Origin: Bacillota bacterium
GTDB taxonomy: Bacteria > Bacillota > Clostridia > Christensenellales > SZUA-584
Reading direction: 5' to 3'
Length of the DNA: 64,000 nt
Assembly: GCA_023412005.1 (NCBI GenBank)
Contig: JAEYOE010000023.1
Span: 1 to 64,000, forward strand
The position numbers and the translations under genes were made by a program. Position 1 is the first letter of the stretch. Each line of letters starts with the position of its first letter. This document shows positions 33,553 through 41,860 of the stretch, piece after piece. The notes beneath the pieces were generated by a model that saw only the letters and a program-made list of their open reading frames with translations, had not been told where the DNA came from and made no database searches.

Positions 33553-34683
33553 TTGAAAGTCAGAGGATACGGCGCTTCTGGCGGCGCCCAAAAAACGAAC
33601 GCCAGAGGCCGAAATTCGGCCAACAAAAACAGCAAACAGCTTAAAATTATGCTCATCGCACTCGGCGCATTGGTCGTGGGGCTCGTTGTGGTCGGCATCA
33701 TTATTTATGGTCAACTCACCAACGATAATTACACGGCATTGTTTGTCGATACGGCAAAACCCACTCAGGCTGTCGATATCGATCCGGAAGTGAGCGGCGT
33801 TCAGACACAGCAGCCCTCACCGGACGTCATTACTTACAACGGCAAAAGCTATAAGAGAAACGAAAACATGGTTAACATTTTGTTTCTTGGGGTTGATACC
33901 ACCACAGAGCGCGAGGTCGGTAACCACAGCGATATGATGATTGTCTGCGCGGTGGACACCGTTGCAAAAAACGCGACATTGATATCCATTCAGCGCGATA
34001 CGTGGTCAGATATCTCAAAAATCGATACCAAAACCGGCAAGATCACCGAAATGACTAAAAACAGAATGAACACAGCCTATTTATTCGGCGGCGGCCCGAA
34101 CAAGTTCGGTGCGTCTAACGCCAAGGCTTGTATTCAAAACTTCTTCGAGCGTAAGATTGATCTTGATACGCCGCTTGATTTCTCGCTGAATATCCCCATT
34201 TCGTTCTATGCCAGCATAGATATCGACTCGATTGCAACGATCGCTGATGCTGTGGGCGGTGTGGAAGTCAAGCTGGATACTACGATACCCGATGTGGGCA
34301 GCAAGGGCAAAACCGTCAAGCTGAAAGGCGACAAAGCGCAGTTATACCTGCGCGATCGTCATAATACCCCGGGCGGAGACATCGGTCGTGCCACGCATCA
34401 ACGCTATTTCATGCTTCAGCTGGCCAAGAAAATCAAGGATATGGGCGCGGTGGAAGCCATGACAAAGCTTTGGGATAAGCTAAATGCCTACGGAAAGACG
34501 GATCTTAATTTGGATCAGGCTCTTGCATTTGCGAAGATTCTCAACAATATGGATATCGATTCCATACAGCAGCTCGCTGTACCGGGCGATATTACCAGCA
34601 TAAAAGGAGCCAGCGTCATTAAGCATGATGAAGCGAAAACACTTGAAATGATGCTCTCCGTTTACTACAAAGAGGTTCAATAG
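33553..34683 (+). CDS. LytR-CpsA-Psr (LCP) family cell-wall glycopolymer ligase
   Basis: A 376-residue membrane-anchored LCP protein that transfers lipid-linked glycopolymers to peptidoglycan. Basic N-terminus, one membrane helix (about 34-55), then the LCP domain: NILFLGVDTTTER, DMMIVCAVDT, LISIQRDTW and RDRHNTPGGDIGRATHQRYFM, with the conserved Arg/Asp residues that hold the pyrophosphate. Start is TTG at 33553 with AAGGAG eight bases upstream. It follows mreB by 52 bases, a sensible pairing of wall synthesis functions. Confidence 0.93.
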   Translation: MKVRGYGASGGAQKTNARGRNSANKNSKQLKIMLIALGALVVGLVVVGIIIYGQLTNDNYTALFVDTAKPTQAVDIDPEVSGVQTQQPSPDVITYNGKSYKRNENMVNILFLGVDTTTEREVGNHSDMMIVCAVDTVAKNATLISIQRDTWSDISKIDTKTGKITEMTKNRMNTAYLFGGGPNKFGASNAKACIQNFFERKIDLDTPLDFSLNIPISFYASIDIDSIATIADAVGGVEVKLDTTIPDVGSKGKTVKLKGDKAQLYLRDRHNTPGGDIGRATHQRYFMLQLAKKIKDMGAVEAMTKLWDKLNAYGKTDLNLDQALAFAKILNNMDIDSIQQLAVPGDITSIKGASVIKHDEAKTLEMMLSVYYKEVQ

Positions 34684-34697
34684 TCTCAGAGATAACG

Positions 34698-34728
34698 AAA
34701 CCCCGCCGAGGCGGGGTTTTATTGTTTT
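34698..34728 (+). terminator. Terminator of mreB-LCP unit
   Basis: AAACCCCGC (34698-34706) / GCGGGGTTT (34711-34719) with a 4-base loop, followed by TATTGTTTT. Confidence 0.9.
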
Positions 34729-34804
34729 AGAGGCCTATTTTATATAAGACAAGGTATTCAAAGAACCAAATGAGATGACTTATTATAAGCCTCAGACAAA
34801 AACA

Positions 34805-34852
34805 CTTCATCAGTCGCCTGTCGGCGACAGCTTCTCCTCAAAGAGAAGCCTT
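34805..34852. repeat. Clostridial-type intergenic repeat with two hairpins
   Basis: Starts CTTCATCAGTCGCC; contains GTCGCC/GGCGAC (34813-34828) and GCTTCTC/GAGAAGC (34830-34849), ending CCTTT. This CATCAGTC-hairpin-GCTTCTCC-hairpin-AAGCCTT layout is common between genes of many gut-type Clostridia. It lies between convergent genes and may also serve the minus-strand araM as a terminator. Confidence 0.55.
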
Positions 34853-34890
34853 TATGCGTTACTCAAATAGCATGCCTTTTGAATCGATGT

Positions 34891-36258
34891 TTATAAAGAC
34901 TTCTCCATCTTCAGCACCTCTTCAGCGCATTCGTTCAGCAGTCCGAGTTCCCCGAGTGCCTGCGCGATGGAGTACCGCAGCCGAAAATCTTTGGTGCAAA
35001 TCAGCGCATTTTTTAGTCGATCACGCGATATACCTGCCTTGGTGGCACTGACCGGTGCACCCAAGCGCTCAAAATACGAAATCATGTCTTTCACATCCGG
35101 CAGTATGGCCGTGTCCTTCACATATTGGCTGTGATAATTGATCAACGCGTCCATACGCCGCTGCTGCTCGTCCCATTCTATATACCAATCGCTGTTGGCT
35201 TCCATAATCTCTTCTCCGGCACCCGGCGGATAGCAGCCGCAGATATAATCCTTCTTTTGCTGCTTCGTCAGTCGGCTCGCTTTCACTGCTTCTTTATTTA
35301 TCTTCTCAAAATCGGCTTTTTTAAGCATATCGTGATACAGCAGACAGTAGATAAACCCGATACCCACGCAAATGCCGTGTGACGGAACGGGTTTGCCGCC
35401 GCACGCCACGTACATCATATCCCAATAATGCGCCATGTTATGCTCCACCGACGCGACCGGACGCGTGTTTTTCACGATCAGCACCGTCAGCCCCGCGAGT
35501 ATCAGCGATTCAATCAGCGCTTCCATGCCCTTTTCACTGCGCGCAATGATCTCCTCCATGTTTTCCGAGCATTTTTGCAGCCCCATCAGCAGCAGCTGTT
35601 CACACAGCGGGCAAAAAACCTCGCCGGTCACCACGCTACCCAGCTTCCAATCCACAATCACGCCGTATTTAGCCAAAACATCGCCCACGCCCGAGGCCTG
35701 CATCAGCGGCGGTGCCGTGGCCAGCACAGCCGGGTCAAACATAATCAGCCGGGCCGCTTTGCCGTATTTGCTAATCTTCATGTTGTCAATCATCATCGAC
35801 GACGTGATGGATGTGTAGCCGTCCATCGAAGCCGCCGTTCCGAACGCCGCGAACGGCTTTTCGGTGTGAAAAGCGCTGTAGCGCGTGAGATCTGTCACCA
35901 CGCCGGATCCCACAGAGAGAAGAAAGTCCGTTTGATCATCAACGTTTGCTTTAATCAAATCAGCCATTTCCAGCGTCGGCTCAATATGCTCTCCCGGCAG
36001 CAAGCAAACGCGGCAATTAAAGCCCGCCGCTTTTAAGTTGTTTTCCACCCGCTGCCCCGCCACGGCATACGTGGTTTTGTCGGCCACAATCAGCACATTT
36101 TGCCCAAGACCGCTTTGCTTGATGCAGTCAGCCACGGTATCAATCAGCCCCGAGCGAATATAGATGTCCATTTTCGGTATATTGTGATCATAAGCACAGT
36201 CACAGTTCAAGTTTTCTATGATCAGTTTTCCGTTTCTCTTCGTTATGTCAAAATGCAT
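34891..36258 (-). CDS. sn-Glycerol-1-phosphate dehydrogenase (AraM/EgsA family)
   Basis: A 455-residue iron-alcohol-dehydrogenase-superfamily protein, reducing dihydroxyacetone phosphate to glycerol-1-phosphate. Seen: NAD fold around LIVADKTTYAVAG, SVGSGVVTDLTRYSA (GSG loop), TAASMDGYTSITSSM and the metal ligands AKYGVIVDWK, HNMAHYWDMM and PSHGICVGIG. The ATG at 36258 behind AAGGATG is used; the upstream in-frame extension overlaps nadE and is low-quality. Last gene of SBP-nadE-araM, 13 bases behind nadE. In Bacteria the product feeds heptaprenylglyceryl-phosphate or unknown glycerol-1-phosphate lipids; no prenyl transferase gene is present here. Confidence 0.9.
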   Translation of the reverse strand: MHFDITKRNGKLIIENLNCDCAYDHNIPKMDIYIRSGLIDTVADCIKQSGLGQNVLIVADKTTYAVAGQRVENNLKAAGFNCRVCLLPGEHIEPTLEMADLIKANVDDQTDFLLSVGSGVVTDLTRYSAFHTEKPFAAFGTAASMDGYTSITSSMMIDNMKISKYGKAARLIMFDPAVLATAPPLMQASGVGDVLAKYGVIVDWKLGSVVTGEVFCPLCEQLLLMGLQKCSENMEEIIARSEKGMEALIESLILAGLTVLIVKNTRPVASVEHNMAHYWDMMYVACGGKPVPSHGICVGIGFIYCLLYHDMLKKADFEKINKEAVKASRLTKQQKKDYICGCYPPGAGEEIMEANSDWYIEWDEQQRRMDALINYHSQYVKDTAILPDVKDMISYFERLGAPVSATKAGISRDRLKNALICTKDFRLRYSIAQALGELGLLNECAEEVLKMEKSL

Positions 36259-36271
36259 GGTGGCATCCTTT

Positions 36272-38176
36272 CTAATCATCAAGCTCGGCGATCCACATAT
36301 CGGCCTCTGCGTCCGACGGCATGCGCCAATCGCCGCGCGGCGATAGCGACACGCTGCCCACCTTGGGGCCGTCCGGCATACACGAGCGCTTAAACTGCGA
36401 GGAGATAAACCGTCCATAAAATTTCTTCAGCTGTTCTTTGATCTGCCCGGGGCTGTATTCATCAAACGCGTGCACTGCAAGCAGCAGTATCTTTTTGGGT
36501 GCCATCTGAAAGCGCAGCATATAATACATGAAAAAGTCGTTCAGCTCGTACGGCCCGATCTGCTTTTGTGTGTCCTGACGATCGCTGCCCATCTCGGGCG
36601 GCAGCAGCTCCGGCGATGGCGGAATGGCCACGATCTCACGCGCAATCGGCTCCAAAACCGCATCATCGCGTGAAACAAACAGGACAATCTCTCTGATCAA
36701 CGTTTTGGCCACGCCCGCATTCACACCATACATCGATATCTGGTCTCCCGCGTACGTGCAAAAGCCGAGCGCCAGCTCAGATAAATCGCCCGTACCCACC
36801 ACGATACCGCCGTATTGATTTGCGAGATCCATCAGCACCTGTGTTCGTTCACGTGCCTGCGCGTTTTCATAGGTCACATCCGCCTGGCCGCCGTGTCCCA
36901 AATCCTCCAGATGCGCTTTGGCCGCATCCACAATACTGATTTCCTTCAACGTTGCGCCCGTGGCCGTCACCAGGCGCCGCGCAAGCGTCTGTGTGGCCTC
37001 GGTGCTGCCAAACCCCGGCATCACCACGCCGACGACAGCGTCTTTTTTCAGCCCGGCTCTTACCGCCGCTTCGCAGGCCACCATCAGCGCAAGCGCCGAA
37101 TCGAGCCCGCCCGATACGCCGATAACCATGTACTTTGAGCCCGTGTGCCGCAGCCTGCGTTCCAGTGCCGTCACCTGTATGTTGAAAACCTCGTCGCAGC
37201 GCGTGTCGCGCACGGTGGTGTCATCCGGAACAAACGGCATTTTTTCTATGTGTCGGTACTTTGGCTGCGTTTCGCACGCTTTAAACGGAATGCGCCGGTA
37301 TGTAACGTGGGCCTCGCTGTACATATATGTGTTTTTGAGTATACGGTCATGAATCAGCCGATGCAGGTCGATCTCGGTTACTGTCATGTGCTGCTCAAAC
37401 GAAAACCGTTTGGAAGCCGCTATCAGATAGCCGTTTTCCGCAATCACGGCATGCCCGCCGAACACGGTATCCGTGGTGGATTCTCCCGGCCCTGCCGATA
37501 CATACACATAAGCGCCCACAAATCGCCCCGACTGATGCTTGATCATCTCTTCGCGGTAATCGCTCTTTCCAGCCAGTTCGTTACTGGCCGAGATGTTAAC
37601 AAACAGTGTTGCACCAGCCATGGCTTGAAACCCATGGGGCGGAAACGGCACCCAAAGGTCTTCACAGATTTCCACACCGAGCACCAGCTCTTTTATTTGC
37701 TCACATTCAAACAGTATATCGGTGCCGAACGCAACGGTTTGGCCTGCCAACTGAACGGTTTGGCCGATCACCTCCAACCCCGAGGTGAACCAGCGCTGCT
37801 CATAATATTCAGAGTAATTCGGTATGTAGGCCTTGGGTATCACGCCGAGCACCCTGCCCGACTGAAAAACGACCGCCGTATTATACAGCTTGTCGTTTGC
37901 ATAAAGCGGCATACCCACAATGCCGAGCACACTTAAGTCCTTTGTTTCTGCCAGCAGTTCAGAAAGGTGTTTCTCGCTCTGTTCCATGATGCTTCTCTGA
38001 CGAAACAGATCCCCAAGCGTATACGACGTGATGCAAAGCTCCGGAAACGCCGCCACTGACACGCCGTCTTGATCCGCTTGCTTCATCATCGCGACAATGC
38101 ACGTTTTGTTTTTCTTAATGTTACCGACTGCAACCTCGGGCACCGCCGCAGCCACTCTGATCAATCCCGTACTCAT
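36272..38176 (-). CDS. nadE: Glutamine-dependent NAD+ synthetase
   Basis: A 634-residue two-domain enzyme: an N-terminal nitrilase-type glutaminase (Glu in FPELCITSY, Cys in GVEICEDLWVP) and a C-terminal synthetase with the PP-loop GVSGGLDSALALMVA and GTGDLSELALGFCTY. It amidates deamido-NAD using glutamine ammonia carried through a tunnel. The ATG at 38176 has GGAGG eight bases upstream. Its product is the coenzyme for the downstream dehydrogenase, though co-transcription alone is no proof of a link. Confidence 0.95.
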   Translation of the reverse strand: MSTGLIRVAAAVPEVAVGNIKKNKTCIVAMMKQADQDGVSVAAFPELCITSYTLGDLFRQRSIMEQSEKHLSELLAETKDLSVLGIVGMPLYANDKLYNTAVVFQSGRVLGVIPKAYIPNYSEYYEQRWFTSGLEVIGQTVQLAGQTVAFGTDILFECEQIKELVLGVEICEDLWVPFPPHGFQAMAGATLFVNISASNELAGKSDYREEMIKHQSGRFVGAYVYVSAGPGESTTDTVFGGHAVIAENGYLIAASKRFSFEQHMTVTEIDLHRLIHDRILKNTYMYSEAHVTYRRIPFKACETQPKYRHIEKMPFVPDDTTVRDTRCDEVFNIQVTALERRLRHTGSKYMVIGVSGGLDSALALMVACEAAVRAGLKKDAVVGVVMPGFGSTEATQTLARRLVTATGATLKEISIVDAAKAHLEDLGHGGQADVTYENAQARERTQVLMDLANQYGGIVVGTGDLSELALGFCTYAGDQISMYGVNAGVAKTLIREIVLFVSRDDAVLEPIAREIVAIPPSPELLPPEMGSDRQDTQKQIGPYELNDFFMYYMLRFQMAPKKILLLAVHAFDEYSPGQIKEQLKKFYGRFISSQFKRSCMPDGPKVGSVSLSPRGDWRMPSDAEADMWIAELDD

Positions 38177-38199
38177 TCGTTCCTCCGGTTTTAAATGCA

Positions 38200-39093
38200 C
38201 TATTGCTCTGCTAGTTCAGAGTAATTAATCAAATTCCATTTTTTCATCAGCGATTCGAGCGTCCCGTCGTTTTTCATGCCTTCAAGCGCATCATCCACCG
38301 CTTCTGTGAAAAGACCGAGCGCGGTTGGAATACACACGCGGTAATCGTTTGGCATGAAGCGTTCGGGCAGCATCAGCATGCCGGGCCTGCCAAATTGCGT
38401 CAGCGCCGTTTCACTGGCACAAACGGCATCCACAAATCCGTTGCGCAGCGCATCAATCGCCTCCGGGTATGATGCAAATATCTTCACGCTCGCTTCAATC
38501 TCCAGCTTTTTTAAATAGTCTGACATCAACGTGGCGTTTTCATCCTTTTTTGTATTGCCTTCCTGCGCATGCATCGACCCCTGAACGATGCCGATGACCC
38601 CGCCTGACAGCGCCTGCATGCTTTTTGTTTTGTCCTCCATTACCAAGAATGCGCTGCCGTCCGAAAAATACGGCTTCGAATAGGCAACACCGCTGATTTT
38701 TAAATATGTCGCCGCGCCCAGCGCAAAATCAACATCACCGCGCTTTAAATAAGCGGTGCGCGTCTCGGTATTCACGTTCACATCGTACTTAATCACTGCG
38801 TCGCCGAAAAGGCGGTTGACGAGCTCATCAGACAGATCTTTCTCAAAGCCTTCAAACATGCCCGTTTCCTCGTTGTAGGTACAAAGCTTGTTTAAATCTC
38901 CCCTTAACCCCACGTTAACAAGGCCTAGGGCGGCCACTTTATCAACAGCATTCTGTTTGCTTGTTTGATGACTTGTAACAGATAAAATGAAGAATACAAT
39001 CGCGGCGACAACCAGCACAATTCCGATGCCGACGATGACTCTTAAATGATTTTGCTTAATGAAAAAAAAGCGTTTCTTTTTTCTATACCTCAA
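38200..39093 (-). CDS. Membrane-anchored amino-acid-type solute-binding protein (family 3)
   Basis: A 297-residue protein if started at the TTG at 39093 (AGGAG nine bases upstream); in-frame codons continue to 39189. A very basic cytosolic start (RYRKKKRFFFIKQNH), one membrane helix (about 17-38) with no lipobox, then a periplasmic-binding-protein fold: GLVNVGLRGDLNKL, GFEKDLSDELVNRLFG, SGVAYSKPYFSDGSAFLV and IPTALGLFTEAVDDALEGMKNDGTLESLMKKW. No permease or ATPase gene is near. It may serve a distant transporter or be a stand-alone receptor. 23 bases before nadE. Confidence 0.85.
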   Translation of the reverse strand: MRYRKKKRFFFIKQNHLRVIVGIGIVLVVAAIVFFILSVTSHQTSKQNAVDKVAALGLVNVGLRGDLNKLCTYNEETGMFEGFEKDLSDELVNRLFGDAVIKYDVNVNTETRTAYLKRGDVDFALGAATYLKISGVAYSKPYFSDGSAFLVMEDKTKSMQALSGGVIGIVQGSMHAQEGNTKKDENATLMSDYLKKLEIEASVKIFASYPEAIDALRNGFVDAVCASETALTQFGRPGMLMLPERFMPNDYRVCIPTALGLFTEAVDDALEGMKNDGTLESLMKKWNLINYSELAEQ

Positions 39094-39399
39094 AGCTGTT
39101 TGCTCCTGCCGATCATCATAAAAGCCTTCTTGATGATCCCGTGATTTCAACACGGGAGAGGCACATGTCCTCCCCCGTATCCATTGCATATTCCTTCAAG
39201 ATTAAGCCCCCTCTACACCGTCGTAAAACTGTGCATTTTGAAGGAATACGCTTATATCGCGGATATTGGCATTTACCGCTTTGTGTACAAATGTCTGTCA
39301 AATCGAATTGTACAACATGTGGTATATGAATGCAATAGCCACTACAAAAATTTGTATTCCTTTTGTGAAACTGTTTTTAGTTTCCGGAGCTATTTCAAA

Positions 39400-41847
39400 T
39401 CATTCGGTCTCATTTTCTTCTTCGTCGTCGTGCGGAACAAGTGCTGCCGATACCACGCGCGTCTCTTCATCCACATTCATCAGCTTCACGCCCTGCGTAT
39501 CGCGCCCAAACACGGAAATTTCCCCAACACGCATACGGATGATGACGCCCGCATCATTAATCAGTATGATATCCTCGCTGCCGTCCACCAAACCGATGGC
39601 GCAAAGAATGCCCGTTTTTTCGGTGACCTTGAGCGTTTTGATGCCGATGCCCGCGCGTTTTTGCACCTTGTATTCGGAAACCGGCGTCCGCTTGCCATAG
39701 CCGTTTTCGGAAATCACCAGCACATCGCAGTCTGCACGCACAATATCCATGCCGACCACCGCGTCTCCCTCGCGCAGCGCTACGGCTTTCACGCCCATGG
39801 CGGTGCGGCCCATATCGCGCACATCCTCCTCGGTGAACATCACCGACATGCCCTGTGCCGTGCCGATGATCAGTTCGTCCTTACCGCTCGTTTCGCGCAC
39901 GCTGATCAGCTCGTCGCCGTCCCGCAAGCCCACCGCAATGAGGCCGCTCTGGCGGATGTTTTTAAACGCGCTGACGGTTGTCTTCTTAATAAAGCCGTTT
40001 TTCGTGGCAATCACAAGCATCGTGTCGTCCGAGAAGTCGGTGATTGGGAACACAGCAGATACCTTTTCGTTCGCATCGAGCTGCAGCAGATTAACAATGG
40101 CCATGCCCTTGGCCGTGCGCCCCGTCTCGGGCAGCTCATAGCATTTGCGGCGGTATACCTTGCCCTGATTCGTAAAGAACAACAGATGCGCGTGTGTGGA
40201 GGTAACCATCACATGCTCCGCAAAATCCTCCTCACGGGTAGACATTCCGGTAACGCCCTTACCGCCGCGTTTCTGCGTGCGGTAAGCGTCGGAGCGGATG
40301 CGTTTGACATACCCGTAGTGTGTCAGCGTCACCACCATCTCCTCTTCCTGTATCAACTCGTCAAGGTCAATGTCGTCCGCGCTGAACGTGATTTCGGTGC
40401 GGCGCTCGTCGGCATATTTATCTTTTATCTCGAGCATCTCTTCCTTAATGATATCCAGCACCATTTGTGGCGTGGCAAGTATCAGCTTTAAGTAGGCGAT
40501 GCGCTCGAGCAGCTTTTCGTATTCGCTGACGATCTTGTCGCGTTCGAGACCCGTTAAGCGCTGCAGACGCATATCGAGTATCGCCTGTGCCTGCTTGTCA
40601 CTGAGCCCGAAGCGTGCCATAAGGCCGTCTCGCGCAGACGGCACATCTGGCGATTTTTTAATCAGCTCCACAACCTCATCAATGTTATCAAGAGCGATGA
40701 TCAAGCCTTCCAGTATGTGCGCGCGTGCTTCTGCCTTTTCCAAATCAAACTTCGTTCGGCGGATAATCACAACCTTTTGATGCTCAAGGTAATGATAGAG
40801 CAGCTCTTTAAGGTTCAGCACTTTGGGCTCACCGTCCACCAGCGCAATCATAATGACACCGAACGTATCCTGCATCTGCGTATGCTTATAAAGCCGGTTC
40901 AAGATCACGTTCGCGTTCACATCGCGTTTTAGTTCAATAACAATGCGCATACCGCGCTTGTCGCTCTCGTCACGGATATCTGATATGCCCTCAATATGCT
41001 TATCCTGCACCAGCTCGGCAATGCGTGTAATCAGCGCCGCTTTGTTCACCTGATACGGTATTTCGTTCACAATTATGCGCTGACGCCCCGCCTTAAATTC
41101 CTCGATCTCGGCCTTGGCACGCACACATATTTTGCCGCGCCCCGTGTGATACGCCTGCGTGATACCGGCCGTGCCCATCACAATACCGCCCGTCGGGAAA
41201 TCCGGTCCCTTTACATGCTGCATCAAATCCTGCACGTCCGCGTCCGGGTCGTCAATCAGGCAAACCGCCGCGTCAATCACTTCTCCCAAATTGTGCGGCG
41301 GAATGTTCGTTGCCATGCCCACCGCGATACCGCCCGAGCCGTTCACAAGAAGGTTCGGGTATTTTGACGGCAGCACTGTGGGCTGCATCAGCGTTTCGTC
41401 GAAGTTCGGGTAAAAATCCACCGTATCTTTTTCAAGATCGCGCAGCAGCTCCATGGAAATATGAGAAAGCCGCGCTTCGGTGTAACGCATGGCCGCCGGA
41501 GAGTCGCCGTCGACACTGCCGAAGTTGCCGTGGCCCGATACGAGCAGATGCCGCGTGGAAAAATCCTGCGCCATACGCACCATTGACATATACACCGCCG
41601 AATCGCCGTGCGGATGGTATTTACCGAGCACGTCACCCACAATACGCGCGGATTTACGAAACGGCTTGTCCGGTGTGTTGCCTAGCTCACTCATCGAGTA
41701 AAGTATACGCCGGTGCACCGGCTTTAGGCCGTCGCGCACATCTGGCAGCGCACGGTTGATGATAACCGCCATCGCATACGAGATGAACGACGTCTTCATT
41801 TCTTTTTCAATATTAATCGGTTGAATCGCTTTTCTTTTTTCGTCCAA
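39400..41847 (-). CDS. gyrA: DNA gyrase subunit A
   Basis: An 815-residue breakage-reunion subunit. The winged-helix region has HPHGDSAVYMSMVRMAQDF and the catalytic Tyr in AAMRYTEARL. Coiled-coil and GyrA-box region (QKRGGKG near residue 530) precede six C-terminal beta-pinwheel repeats. The acidic tail DDEEENETE is normal. Residue equivalent to E. coli Asp87 is Met (codon at 41589-41587) while Ser83 is kept. 13 bases behind gyrB. Confidence 0.97.
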   Translation of the reverse strand: MDEKRKAIQPINIEKEMKTSFISYAMAVIINRALPDVRDGLKPVHRRILYSMSELGNTPDKPFRKSARIVGDVLGKYHPHGDSAVYMSMVRMAQDFSTRHLLVSGHGNFGSVDGDSPAAMRYTEARLSHISMELLRDLEKDTVDFYPNFDETLMQPTVLPSKYPNLLVNGSGGIAVGMATNIPPHNLGEVIDAAVCLIDDPDADVQDLMQHVKGPDFPTGGIVMGTAGITQAYHTGRGKICVRAKAEIEEFKAGRQRIIVNEIPYQVNKAALITRIAELVQDKHIEGISDIRDESDKRGMRIVIELKRDVNANVILNRLYKHTQMQDTFGVIMIALVDGEPKVLNLKELLYHYLEHQKVVIIRRTKFDLEKAEARAHILEGLIIALDNIDEVVELIKKSPDVPSARDGLMARFGLSDKQAQAILDMRLQRLTGLERDKIVSEYEKLLERIAYLKLILATPQMVLDIIKEEMLEIKDKYADERRTEITFSADDIDLDELIQEEEMVVTLTHYGYVKRIRSDAYRTQKRGGKGVTGMSTREEDFAEHVMVTSTHAHLLFFTNQGKVYRRKCYELPETGRTAKGMAIVNLLQLDANEKVSAVFPITDFSDDTMLVIATKNGFIKKTTVSAFKNIRQSGLIAVGLRDGDELISVRETSGKDELIIGTAQGMSVMFTEEDVRDMGRTAMGVKAVALREGDAVVGMDIVRADCDVLVISENGYGKRTPVSEYKVQKRAGIGIKTLKVTEKTGILCAIGLVDGSEDIILINDAGVIIRMRVGEISVFGRDTQGVKLMNVDEETRVVSAALVPHDDEEENETE

Positions 41848-41860
41848 TTTCGTTCACCCC

